64,000 bases of DNA from Brachyhypopomus gauderio (Eukaryota; Chordata; Actinopteri; Gymnotiformes; Hypopomidae): NCBI RefSeq assembly GCF_052324685.1, contig NC_135221.1, forward strand, positions 6,661,875 to 6,725,874, given 5' to 3'. Positions within the stretch are counted from its first letter, which is position 1, and each line of letters opens with the position of its first letter. This document shows positions 21,751 to 33,420 of the stretch, one piece after another. Under the pieces are notes generated by a model. It made no database searches. It worked only from the letters and a program-made list of their open reading frames with translations, and was not told where the DNA came from. The position numbers and the translations under genes were made by a program.

Positions 21751-24141
21751 TTAGTCAAGAAGGGAGCCTGAAAGTACAAAAAAAACCTGTAAAATATGAG
21801 ACTAAAGCTACAGAAAGAGAATAATTCCAGCATAACAAACACGATGACTGAGCACAAGAATGACAGTGGTTTGGCCAAGGACGATTTCTACCATCATCTG
21901 TCTATTTACCAGCATAGATATTTTTTTTTGAATGACTGACCTCTGTGTTCACATTGACATTTTCCAGTGAAATGATGGTGTTTCATTAAATCCAGTGGTT
22001 TAGTCAGTTCCAAAATCTTGTGCAGGTGGTCCTTCCTCTCTGAGATCACTCTGTCCACCTAAAAGTGCAATGACAAGAAAGGCGTGTTACCAGTTAATGC
22101 TCTGAGTTTCCTGCAATTTCCTGTCCAAACATGGACAGAGATGTTTTAATAGCTCTATTTTCACACCTGTTCAATTGCTGAATTCTATACATGTATTATT
22201 CTGTTTGCTTTCATTCGAACTGTGAGTGTGTGTGCGTGCGTGCGTGCATTCGCATGCTTCACCACAAACTGGAGTCTCTCCTCCAGCCCACCGTTGGTCT
22301 GCTGACAGCTAGTGCAGCTGCACTGAAGCCTGAGACAGAACAATATGTGCATGATTCCAGTAATATCAGGAATGAACTAACTTAATTTGATCCTGCTTGT
22401 TTAATGCTGCTTATGACATTAATGGACGAATATGTGTCCATATGGTCTTGTGGGCACCCCATCCCCTCTAGTACTTCTCTTTGAGTGCGTTCAGTTCAGC
22501 CTCAGTCCTCTGCAGCTCTGCCTCCATGTTCTCGATGCATGCCACTGTCTGCAGCAGGTTCTGATGCAGCTGCTCACTGTCCTGCTTCAGCGACCTGCAA
22601 AGCATCGACGTTGCTTACTTGTTTGTATTTGTGTTTAGGTTTCACATCACCTCCATAAATGAATGAGTCATTCTTTACTTCATTATGACTAAACTGTTAA
22701 AAAAATGTCCTTAGACGATGTCATGCTGCCGACTGTGTTGGGAAACAGCTCTGGCCACAGAAACTGCACTGAGTATTAGACAGCGCAGATCAGAGCTGGT
22801 CTAGAATAACCCAAATCGAAAGTGGTGGAAACATAGCAGACAGAATCAGGACTCACTCTGCTCTGTCCACATGACTCACTGATTGTTGAGGCTGCTGGGA
22901 AGGACATGAGAGGACAAAGAACAAAGATTGATTTTCTAAGTCATGTGCTTCAGTAAGGTCCATTGATTTGGGCCCGTCCGGTTCATTTGAGCCAAACAGC
23001 AGATGTGATACAGATGCGAGGATGCTGGTTAACCTTTAAGCTTGTTCAGCGCACCTGTTCACATCCAGATTCAGAAAGTACTGGCACATTCAAAATGTTC
23101 AAGTAAAAAACTCATGTTCACAAGTTCTTTGAATCATTCAAGGTTCCAATTGTAAACATTAATATATACTGCTCAAAAAATAAAGGGAACACTAAAATAA
23201 CACATCCTAGATCTCAAATTAATAAAAATCTTTGAAATCAGTTGAAAATCTCTAATACCTGTTGTCTGTTCCATTTTCACAAGAGCAGTTGAAATTGATT
23301 CACAATCAGTGTTGCTTCCTATCTGAACACGAAGTGTGGATGACTTGGAGTTACATTGTGTTGTTTAAGTGTTCCCTTTATTTTTTTGAGCAGTGTATAA
23401 TAGTAGAGGTTGCCATGTATGTATCTATGTTTACATGTTTACTTTTAAAGGTACAAATACATTTTGTAAACAGAGAACTGGTATTGTTTTTTCCTGACTC
23501 ACCCTGTCTGGGCGTTTGTAGCATCTGACCAATCCTGGGTGTTTGTGGCTTCTCTCTGAGCTGGTCCAGGTGCCTGAGGAGAGTTTATCAGACTGAGTCT
23601 CCTCTCCTGAGGTCCAAGCAGACAGGGTCCAGCTTTTGTGCTCACCACCAGTTTGGAGCTCTGACTGGTTGTGGCCACTTCCATGACCACCTTTGTGTCT
23701 GCCGTGTTTGGACTCTGTTGCCATTTTTCTACGCTGCATTGACACAGACACCGAGCTCTGCTGTTCGGCCGCCACGCGAACGCATTCCTGCTGCTGGGTG
23801 TCTGTTTTAGCGTGTTGTTTGCGGTCCTCGCGGGGAACTCTGAGGGCCACTCTCATAGTCGTGGTCTCGACCCCAAAAGAACTGAGTGTGGACGGGCTGA
23901 TGACTTGCCTGGTGATCTCGTCCAGGAAGGCGGAAAACTCCATCTTCTCCTTCACCAAGCTCTCCATCACCACCTGCAGGGTGCTCTGCTCACATGGGCC
24001 AGAGGACTGTGGACCAGGAGACAGCACCTCCAAGGATTTGGCTTTCCGGAGGTTTCCTTGCTTATGCTCATCATCTTTGTTTATCCAAATATCTTTACTT
24101 GGCAGCTGGATAGAAGACACTGCCCTCTTTGGTCCTACCAT
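21751..24141 (-). CDS. Unrecognised protein with C-terminal coiled coil
   Basis: I do not recognise this family. Six exons join in perfect phase on the minus strand: 24141-23503, 22891-22857, 22594-22475, 22317-22263, 22058-21941 and 21767-21751, giving 327 codons. The start is ATG at 24141 (MVGPKRAVSS). The first 213 residues are polar and Ser/Thr/Gln-rich, containing a predicted helix around KEKMEFSAFLDEITRQVISP. The later exons form a heptad-type coiled coil (QNLLQTVACIENMEAELQRT, then VDRVISERKDHLHKILELTK). The C-terminus is FTGKCQCEHRGSLLD. The phase agreement across five introns is strong evidence for a real gene. The weakest junction is the donor after exon 3 (aa|gtacta); if it is not used, the reading frame stops two codons later (KEKY stop). 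The last exon is duplicated near 17860. Function is unknown. Confidence 0.6.
23166..23398. mobile_element. Short non-autonomous Tc1-like element (MITE)
   Basis: About 230 bp with terminal inverted repeats: tactgctcaaaaaataaagg at the left end, and the reverse complement (gttccctttatttttttgag, then cagt) at the right, with TA at each end. This is a well-known fish Tc1/mariner family terminus. No transposase is encoded. It sits in intron 1 of the unrecognised minus-strand gene. Confidence 0.9.
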
Positions 24142-24599
24142 GCTTCGTTATGGAGCTGTGATCCTGTAGCTCAAGACAAAGTTCTGCCACAGACTATAAG
24201 TCTTGTACAGTGGACCAAACTCCATGGACTGGTGTGTTCCTCCTGGCACCAGCCTGCACGCTCCCCTGTCACCCTGCTGTAGCTCCTCCTCTATTTGGTT
24301 TGTGTACTATACTGCTTTATATGTGTATATGTAATGATGTGTAATCATATGGTTTTAGATATGAAGTGGTAAAATATATTAAATAGAAGGTTTGTGTTTT
24401 ATAATAAATATTATTTATTCTTCTTTTGATACCTTTATGATTGTTTATATGTTTGTAAATAGACACTCTTTGTCTTTTACATTGCAGTGTAAAAACTATA
24501 GCTTTGAGTGAAAGTGCTTTTTTGTGAACCCTTCAGCACAGTAGGTAATAAAACACATACTGCAGTCTTGCATAACAAGCCAACTGGAAATCAGGTGAA

Positions 24600-25170
24600 A
24601 TATTTACACCTGCTTCCTCTGCCCTTCATTGCTAAACATCGCTAAACTCCGCCCTTCACTCACTGACTCTGCGGCTGAAACTCTTGTTCATGCTTTTGTT
24701 ACGAGTCGACTGGACTACTGCAGTGCTCTGCTGGCCGGACTGCTGGCCAGTAAAATCAAGAAGCTCCAGCATGTGCAGAATTCTGCTGCCAGGGTCCTGA
24801 CACGGACTAAAGCATCTGAGCACATCACCCCAAAACTGATATCGCTTCATTGGCTACCCATCCAATACCGCATTCAGTACAACATTACTCTTGGTCTTCC
24901 GTTCACTACAGAACCTGGCCCCCCCTTACCTGTCCTCGCTAGTTTCACACTACTGTCCTGCACGTTCTCTCCGTTCCGCTGATGATCACCTCTTGGTTGT
25001 TCCTCCAGTCCGGCTACAAGGGTTCGGTGAACGAGCCTTCAGCGTTGTTGGCCCAAAGCTTTGGAACTCGCTCCCCATTTCCCTGCGTTCCTGCTCTTCA
25101 CTCAAGACTTTCAAATCTGTACAGTGTCCTTGGGTGTTATGAAAGGCGCTTTAAATAAATTTATTATTCA
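24600..25170 (+). mobile_element. Non-LTR retrotransposon (LINE) 3' end
   Basis: Residues typical of the end of a LINE reverse transcriptase: SRLDYCSALLAGL, LQHVQNSAARVLTRTK, ITPKLISLHWLPI, then after a frameshift near 24890 LRSADDHLLVVPPVRLQGFG and FSVVGPKLWNSLPISLRSCS. The 3' tail gaaaggcgctttaaataaat matches the usual LINE ending. It is 5'-truncated and frameshifted, hence dead. Confidence 0.88.
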
Positions 25171-25654
25171 TGGGTGTATCCCATCACACAAGCAAAGAGC
25201 TGTAAACACCCTGTGACTGAATCCCCTTAACACCAAACTGATTGAAATATCAGACCATTAAGGTTTCCCAAGCATATAAAGAAGTTGAACAGGACTTATT
25301 CAAATACATATAGCCTATTATTCATGCAAATAATTAACCTAAATTTAACTATAAAGAAAACGAATAATTTTTCCTTGTGCTTTTTGCGCCCTCTAGTGAC
25401 TAAATGAAACACATTCTGTGCATGTGTCTAAGGTTTTTTTTAAGACATTCAGGTAATAACATGTTTTAAACGTTTAATAAAATCGCTGGACAATTAAAAG
25501 CAAACAAGATGTTTACATGTTCATATAAATATCACCATCAGTTGCAAAAGGTGACAGTAAATAACTGGCAAATAGCTTTTTGCTATTTAGATCAGCATGT
25601 AACATTAGTGACAAAGCAGTGACTGATGATGTTTGAATGACCTCTGAAATGTCC

Positions 25655-26520
25655 TGTTTGGTTTTGACCACTTACTAATTCCTTGGATGTCTTACACAGT
25701 TCTCTTGCTATCAGGTAAAGAAGACAGAAAGGGGTTCTGCTCACCCAAAAAATTGTCCCGTTTACAGATCACATTAATTCAGTGAATAAAAACAAAGTTT
25801 ACTAGAGAGGAGTCCTGTCCTCCTTTCCTGTACTGTTCCACAGAGATGGGAGGTAGAGGAAACCTCCATTTGAAGCCATTCACACTGACCAGGATCTCGT
25901 GTTCACCTCGCACTACCAACTGCAACTGGGGGTGTTTTGAAATGTCAGACTGAGACAGTAGCCAGAAATTTGAAGCCAGAGCCAGAAGCGAAGAACATAC
26001 AGCACACAAGTATTGAAACATTGTGTCTACCCAGACTGTGTGCCCGGCACCTTTAGAACAACCTTGTATATGCAGTCTAGCGCAGTGAAGAGTGCAAAGG
26101 CATATATAGCAGAAACTAAGCAGCCATTTAGCTGACACAGGTCTGTTTATTCCTTTGGGACAACGGTGGTCACCAAACAGAGGAGGGCCCTAAGACACCC
26201 AGCCTGTGATGCTCTGATAAAAACGACCTCAGCAAATAAAGGAATGAGCTTGCTCCTCCTCATTAGGGGGAAGAGGGGTACCAGCACAAGTTAATTAGAA
26301 TACCGTATTGTCTGGAAAGCAGAGTTATGATATATTTTTGTAGTCATGTGACTAACATATTACTTTATGTGCTGTTCATGTGACTGTAGATATTTTTGGC
26401 AGTTATTTATTTTATGGTTGAGGGTATTTGAATGAATACATCATTGTCTTATTTGTTATCCAGTAATGTTATTAAACGTCCCACGGTCGCACATTAAACA
26501 TAACTAATTGGTATCTTTGC
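25655..26520. other. Insertion relative to the paralogous segment, with a 119-codon minus-strand ORF
   Basis: Absent from the left duplicate (junction at about 18350). The minus-strand ORF 26138-25779 has a hydrophobic N-terminus (MSAKWLLSFCYICLCTLHCA) and a C-terminal stretch HPQLQLVVRGEHEILVSVNG, looking like a strand-rich fold. I recognise no family. It may be an old transposon cargo, an exon, or chance. Confidence 0.35.
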
Positions 26521-27699
26521 AATGTGACTACAACTGTTTATTATTACAAACTCAGTTTTATCAGGTTATCAGATTCACACTCAGAACTGATGATACAATG
26601 TCGCATATATTATAATTTTGAAACATTGATCTCTGGCTATACAACACATTTAAAACAGTGTCTCGTTATAGAAGTTAGCGGATATATAGGCTACAGGACC
26701 TTTGGTAATCAAGAGAATGAAGAACAAATATATAGGCCTACTGCTGTATCTTTAGAATGTTCAAGAAAACCAAAACACGACGACGAGCATTAAAAGCAAC
26801 AAACGTGGGGCAAACGTGGCGCACGTGCGTGCTCGGGGGATGGGGGAGGGGCGAATGAACAACCACGCACGTAGGACGCGTAATCTGCGTCTTTGGTTAT
26901 ACCATATGACGCAGCCATACATGGCCTGCTAGAAAATAGTTTCTTACCTATTCACATCTGAAATGGAAGCTAGCTAATTTATTACAACAGCCAAACAATG
27001 GATTATGTGTAGTTTGTTTTCAGGATTGCCAAAATAATTAACAACGCTACAAACATCTACAACTGTTGAGGAACCAAACACATTGATTAATGATAGATGG
27101 AGGGCACTAGAACATTCTAGAAACTCCTGAATATAACTTCAATACCGAATAACTCTGCTCATGCGCATTAGCTAACGCACTGCAGTAAAATACAAACAAG
27201 AACCGGTCTGCTGGACCGGTTTAAACCGGACTGGGTGAGGGCATTTTACCACCAAAATGTATTCATCCGCACTGCGTCACACGAACGTTTGAATCTTCAA
27301 ACGTAAACAACATGATTAATCGATGTTCAGTGGTACTGTTTGCGAGCAATGTGTCAACGCCCCTTCCCTATGCATCTGAACTGAACTTTAATGTTGCCTG
27401 TAAACAAGCAAAAGTAGTATAAATTCGTTAGTTATACACCATAGGAATTATGTTTTGAAAGCATTCCAGTAACATTAAGCTATACTCAACTAGGTTTAAG
27501 TGCCCAGAATAGCCATGTTCATTGTTTATTTTACAATTTCGCTCAGAACTCTTGTGAGGACACACATTTTGATTATTTACTGGGTACACTGTAAATTTGC
27601 CTTACAATAATGTTAACGGTGTTATGATAAATGTAATTTTAACGAATATCGATGGAACTATTTTTCTCAAGATGCGGAGGAATTTTCACCGTAACACAA

Positions 27700-30600
27700 A
27701 CCGCCTCACCCTGCTAATAAAAAGGCAACGCAGCTAGTCCTCCTCCATTCTAGGGCGACGCTTTTCGATGGGGTTTGTGGTGGCTGCAGGTTGTAATCGC
27801 GTTGCGTTGTCTTTGTCTCTTGAATTTCTTTTTGTTGAAAGATTTAGGTCTCGTGTACAGTTTTATTTTGGCGATTTCTATTAGAGGTTCTTATTATCCA
27901 TACATTGGTTTATCTCGAGGGGCATTTTTCAAAAGTATTTGGTTTGGTCAGCGTAACTTAACTACTGCTAATAATACAGTGAAGTGAGTTGGCTAACTAT
28001 ACTTTTACGTATGACGACCAAATTTTTTGCCGTTTTTTCTTCGTGTACAGTTTGTTACATAACTATAGCGTCAGTGTTTTAGCTAACCTAGTTTAGTTTG
28101 GTTCTCTGAACACTTTGTTCAAATATTTTCAGTAGTTATGACCAAAAATCTTGTTTCATTGACGTCCGTAAAAGGACGCCGTTACAGCAGACTAAATAGT
28201 TTGATCGGTATCACCTAAAACGCAGAGTTGTCTTTGTCGACAAAGTTAAAATCTGTAACAAAATGGCGCAGGTCGAGACTGCGAGAAAAATGGCCGCCGT
28301 CCAAGGTGTCCGATGTAGGCCAGGCGGTGTGAGGTAGCGAACAGCCAAACGTCTAAACTCGTCTTTTTTACGCCTAAAGAAATTTTGCTCGAAAGCAGTA
28401 TGTTCGTCGATACCAAATGCTACCAATTTTATTTTCCAGAAATGAGCTTTTGACTTTTTTTTTACAGAGCCTTTCCGTTTTGATGACTCAATTCCCCAGT
28501 GTTGGCGACGGTGAAATAGAATCTATTTTTAAAGGGTGGGGTGGTGGTAACGTGAGCGGTCTGACTAGCTGAGCTGTTGGTTTAGACTGGGCAAGTCGAG
28601 TAAACGGCCATGAAGATATTCAACTACTGGTTACTTGAGAGTCGCATTTTTTTTTCTTTTCCGTTTGGGTTCTTTTGTTTATTTTTCCCTTCGTGATGCC
28701 TTTATCTGAAGATTTTTTTTAGAATGCATTTTTTTACTCAAATGGACTGGGTTGATTTGATCATGGAAAGGACTTAGTCATTAGCTGTTTCTACGGGCGG
28801 AAGAAATCGGGATCAGAGGGAGCCATGAGGACCAGAGGGGAGCCAGGGGAAGATCAGAGGGCGCAGGCCAGGTTGGAGAAGAGGCAAGCCGGGAGCAGAC
28901 GCGCGTGTCCGGAGGGCAGAGGAGACCAGAGGGGCGAGGAGACCCGAGGCACAAGGCAGAGTAGCGGCAGCACCAGGGTTCTCCACAAGAGGGCGCGGCT
29001 GAGCTAGACGAGGAGGAGGAGCCAAAGATGGGTGTCCCGCAGCGCAGAGGGAGGGAGAGGGATTGCAGACGAGCTCAAGGGTCATCGCATTAGCACCTAG
29101 AGTCGTTAGAGGAGGCCGTTTGGTTTGTATAATGGGTAGAGGTATTTCTGTGCGATTAAAACCAAGAAATCCCAGGTTTATTTGTAGACCACAGTTGCTC
29201 GCCAAGCTCTGTTCTTTCTTTTCAGGCGTGGTGTATGAGTGTTTGAAATTCCCCAACGTGTGTCTTCGGTCCTGTCGTTGGCCAAGTCTGGTTGCCCCTG
29301 AGATGAGTGCCTGTAACAGCTCTGCATCCTGCACTGCGTTCAGATGTAGTCTCCCGGGTGGAAAAGGTGTCCGTTGTCCCACTTGATACCCAGTAGGTCT
29401 GACAAGAGGCAATCAACGTTGGCCGTTGTTTGGAGTCGGAAGTTCCCCTACGTTCCCCACGCCGCTACGCTACAGCTGCTTCACGTCCATGTAAATTTGG
29501 TTTCCGGGCCCCTGCATATCGCTTGCTGGTAAAAATTAAGATACATGAGTTCATGCATGAGCATATTTAAATTTTAGGGAGTAAATATTCCCTTTTATTA
29601 AGACTTTACTGGATGTAGACCTTGCAAATGCAGTCTGTTCAGAATGGGTTGTTTGCTGTAGTAAAAGTAAAATGTACAGCGTCTGTAGTCCATGGGGGAG
29701 GGGGGGTTGCCCAACTGTGGGTTTTTTAGTGTTTTTTCACAGGCCCAGCGCAAGTGTCATGAGCTGTAGTGCCAGTGGGATCCCCAGCTGTATTGTGGAC
29801 CCAGTAGGTTCAGTTTGTGAACAACAGTAAAGTGGTCTAAAACTACAAGTGAAACCTGCTTGAGTTGCATTTAGAAAGGTACAATTGATTTGCCTTTTTG
29901 TTTGTTTTCTTTTGTTTGCTGCAAACATACCAAGTGTGTCAATTGTAGGCAGAAGGTCTGATGTATGTACCACTTGAATGTTTGATTTGAATTTTGGGGG
30001 AGGGGGGGTACTCTTAACCTGAATCTCTTCCAAGACTTTACAGCTTTTCAGAGCGGCTTAGTTAGACATCTTTGGCTTGAGTAGCGCTGTATGGGGAGGA
30101 GCTTCAAATGTCTGCCAGTGGATGAGAGTCTTCACCGCAGCTAGCCTGTTGTCTTCAGGGGTAACAAGTCACGGAAGAGCAGACAACCTAAAGGCGTCAA
30201 TGATGTGGAAGTTATCGTAAGATGGCACATTGTCTGGATTGTGTTGAGTGTGGTGGTTCCGTTCATGGATATTGTGAGTCGTGGGGTTCTGGGCTCTGGG
30301 GACTGCATAATTATGACTTTTACAGATTTAAAGACCCAAACCCTCAAATCTGGTGGTCCGTCTTGCCTACTCGCCCATGTAAGGAGCAAAGGTGCTGCAT
30401 TCAGACTCCGTGTGGTTTTTACCTAACTTAAAGGCAGGTAATTTAAATTCATGTATGACTCATTTTTTGTAGTAACGTACTGTAGTTGTAATGGCATTTA
30501 AATGGCATTTTACTTTGCCACAGGTTTTTGGTTGATATATGGGTGGTGTACGTGGGTGGGGGTGGTTGTAGGCTGTTCTCCCCCTCTTTTCAGTGTGCAG

Positions 30601-33420
30601 TGTCCCGAGTGCTTTCATTGCTCAACACCTACTGAAGATTCCATCCTAACACATTGTATAGAGAGGTTTGCTTTTGCATCAGCCGTCCTCTTCTGGTCAT
30701 GCAAGGTCTAAATGTGCTCACGTTTAACATGCGTCATAATTGGTAATTGTCAGCTTCATAATTTTGTATGACTGCTTGAATTCTGTAAACTTCATTTTCT
30801 TGGTTAATAAATGCATAGCGTGTCATGATTGAAAAATTTGGTATGCATTTGTTTCTTGGGGTGTTTTGGGGGATGGGGGTCTTGTCTGGGGTATTTCTTG
30901 TGCTTTTTCAGGTGTGAGTGTTGATCATGGCGTGTTAGAGCACGGGGATGATCCAGGGCTTTGATGGCAACTCATTTTCAAGTGGAAAGGATGGCAGGAC
31001 AGTCCAGTCCTACTGTGCTTTGAGGAAGTCCCTAAGGGAAAAGGCAAAATGTCCATTTTTATTTAAATTTGTCCACTGAAAAATGGTCATTGAAGTTCTT
31101 GAATGCAATCCTTTTAAAGGATTTGGCACAAATCTTCTGATTTAGCAGAAAGATTTGAATTTATTTCCTCCCTGAGTATTTCAAAACATCATCTTGCAAT
31201 TGTTTTGGATACGGTGTGAGGGATGGGCGTAGGGGTTCTCTTTGCCTCTTGGTGTTTCAGAATCTTAAGGCCCTTGAAGAATGCCATCAGCCTGTGGGAA
31301 ATTGTCCAGGATCCATCTGCTCCCTTGAATTCTAACAGGCAGGACAAACGGTTGAACTTCTAAGCAAAAACACGATTTGTTAGAATGCTCAGCCACTAAA
31401 CCTGTGCAACTGTGCAGGTCTTAACAAAATTTGCTTTGCAAATGTACAGCAAATTTCAGCTGTTGCGCAACTGTGCTTCAGACACCAAATTCAGTGGCAG
31501 AGTTGAGCTGTGCAACTGTGCAGCTTGAATTGGCCGACTCATTGTGTTAAACGCTGTATGAGACTGTGGGGGAGGGGTGGCGGGAGTTTGCTCTGCACTT
31601 TGTCTTCTGCAGAAATCTTGCCAGCTGATTGGTGCGATGTATGTGCGGTGTCCTCACGTGGAGCGTGTAGTAACCAGGTGTCTGCAAATCTTTTTAAAAC
31701 ATGCCTACAATTTTCTTACAATGGCTTAGCTCCTTCAATAACAAACAAATTAATGCCTAAAGTTCTCTTATGTTTATGCCTTTATGGAAAACATCCGCTT
31801 TGCATTTCTTAACTTTGTAGTCCTAGCTGAAAATGTTTAGAATTGCAGTTGGTGTGGTGGAAGTGTTTTGTGTATGTGTAGAAGCCTCTTTGTTCCAGAT
31901 CACTCGTCTCTCGACTCGATTCATAACTGCATCTGAATGCCTAGCTGTCTGTGGGAGCTGTTGGCCAATGAATGCGTGTCCTCACTGAATGGCGATCCAA
32001 CCTCGTCCCTGTGCGCTTGAGAGCTTAGCCAAACCCCAGAAGGCCTTCGTCGAAGTCTTCTGTGTGCGTGTGTGTGCGCATCTTCCTCTCCTGTTTCTTC
32101 TCCGTTTTCTCAGGTTAATTTCTCATAGGGAACAAAAATTGATCTAGAGTGTGCCGTCTTGGACAGCCCTAACTTTGATGGAGCGCTGGGAAATCCAGTC
32201 TTTCTCTGATCAAACTCAGGCATGTCTTGCTGCTAACTGAGCATCACTCTGCTGCTACCTGATAATATGGAGTTAAGTAAATCTGGTTCTTCATCCTATC
32301 TTCATGGGTACATATAACCCTAAACCTCTTGACTGCATGCACATCAGCTTTGCACTACTGGGAAGAATGCATTGAAATTCACATGATTGCGTTAGGGGTA
32401 TTTTGGGGGGAGGGGGTTGCACAACACTTTGTCTCTCTCTTTGCAGATACAGTGTCTTGATTCCTCCAAATGTCTCAACCTTGTAACATGAGTGGATGGA
32501 TGCTTGTGGTCTCAAGTTGAACTGCGTTCTGGAGAAGGTTATAGTCAAGCAATTGTTGAAAATGCATACATTTTGCATTGGTATTAAGAAAAGGGGGTGG
32601 GGGGGTGGGTGTTGTAAACTTTGTCTTTCTCTCATTGCAGCTCTAGGTTTAGCAACGTGCAGGACGTGCTTATAGAATCACTCGGGGCAATTGATAAGTT
32701 TGTTTTTAAGATTCCTTTGAAATTGCGGAGGGAAGATTGCCGTTTTGGGGGGACTTGGGGAGCGCAAAACCTGCAGCTTGTGTCTAGTTACAGGAGGGAG
32801 AATTTCAAGGACCAGAGTTGTCAAGTTGTTGCGATGCCATCTGTAATTCATCTGCCCTCAGGACCAGGACCGGCGGTAACTCGCATTTGTAATCAGCCTG
32901 GTATTATATGGGGGGGTGGGGTATAAACTTGTCTTTTTTCCCTCTCATTTCAGCTAATTTGAGTGAAGGCGACACCGTGGAAATTGAGATCCGTTGTCCA
33001 AACCTTGTATGTCTGAAGCTGAAAATTTTAGAACACATTAACAATTTGAGTTTTCTAGAAGATGAAAATGTTTGAGGGGCTATGCGGGGATGGGGAAATC
33101 TCCAGTCTTCTGTGTAGTTTCAGGGGAAAGCCCATGATGCCCCAGTGTGGTAGAGCAGCAGGGGAGGTTTTTCTTTTCCTGGAGGAACAATCTCTGGCTT
33201 GTTCCTTCAGGTTTTGCTTTTTGGCCTCCAATAATGAGACAAAAAAAGCAAAAGGCTCCGGTGGTGGCACTCCTGGTTTCTGGGATGGGGTTCAATTCCC
33301 TACGGCGCCTTTGCTTTAAAATCTGCTGCTCTGTTGCATTGGGGGGGGGGGGGTTTACAGAAAAATCAATAGGAAACATGAGCCCTGGCAGGAGGAGGTT
33401 GAATTAATGTTAGTATTTAA
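27700..33420 (+). other. Putative multi-exon transcription unit with G-run-marked 3' splice sites; coding status unresolved
   Basis: At least ten acceptor-like sites (pyrimidine tract plus AG) recur, with AG near 29742, 30034, 30593, 30911, 31260, 31612, 32446, 32640, 32953, 33123 and 33360. Nearly every one is preceded by a G-run within about 12-60 nt, for example gggggaggggggg at 29694. A TATA-like taataaaaag near 27713 or the ATGGC pair at 28259-28300 could mark the promoter. Some putative exons have plausible frames: SSRFSNVQDVLIESLGAIDK after 32640, NLSEGDTVEIEIRCPNL after 32953 with a gtatgt donor, and KSIGNMSPGRRRLN-stop after 33360. No continuous phase could be built across all of them. 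Alternatives are a non-coding host gene for intronic RNAs or a fast-evolving protein gene. I found no convincing box C/D snoRNA. Confidence 0.4.
28255..28302 (+). promoter_or_regulatory. Paired ATGGC (YY1-like) motifs, conserved in the duplicate
   Basis: Two motifs, aaaatggcgcagg and aaaaatggccgccg, lie 25-30 bp apart. The matching left-copy motifs (around 20538 and 20565) keep the same spacing, and the second is weaker there (aaatggccgacg). This resembles YY1-bound initiator regions; function inferred. Confidence 0.4.

Larger units (their letters stand above)
25355..31025. repeat. Tandem-duplication right copy
   Basis: Homologous to 18058-21030 in the same orientation; it begins near the shared ataatttttccttgtgc. 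It contains promoter-like sequence with paired ATGGC motifs (28259 and 28288), matching 20538-20570. Two blocks are unique to this copy: 25655-26520 and about 28430-30710. The block 27700-28000 occupies the place of the Tc1 insertion in the left copy. Confidence 0.78.

Noticed and set aside
28813-29412. 199-codon minus-strand ORF
   Set aside because: It is the antisense of a purine-rich, GC-rich stretch; Pro/Leu/Ala composition and no domain suggest a composition artefact.
29900-29990. Possible box C/D snoRNA (ggtac...gtacc terminal stem with ctga near the 3' end)
   Set aside because: The C box is a poor match to RTGATGA and no rRNA-complementary guide was recognisable.
27700-33420. Identification of the G-run unit as the U22 host gene (SNHG1), which is on 11q12 in human
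   Set aside because: I found none of the expected guide sequences or good C/D box pairs of its snoRNAs.
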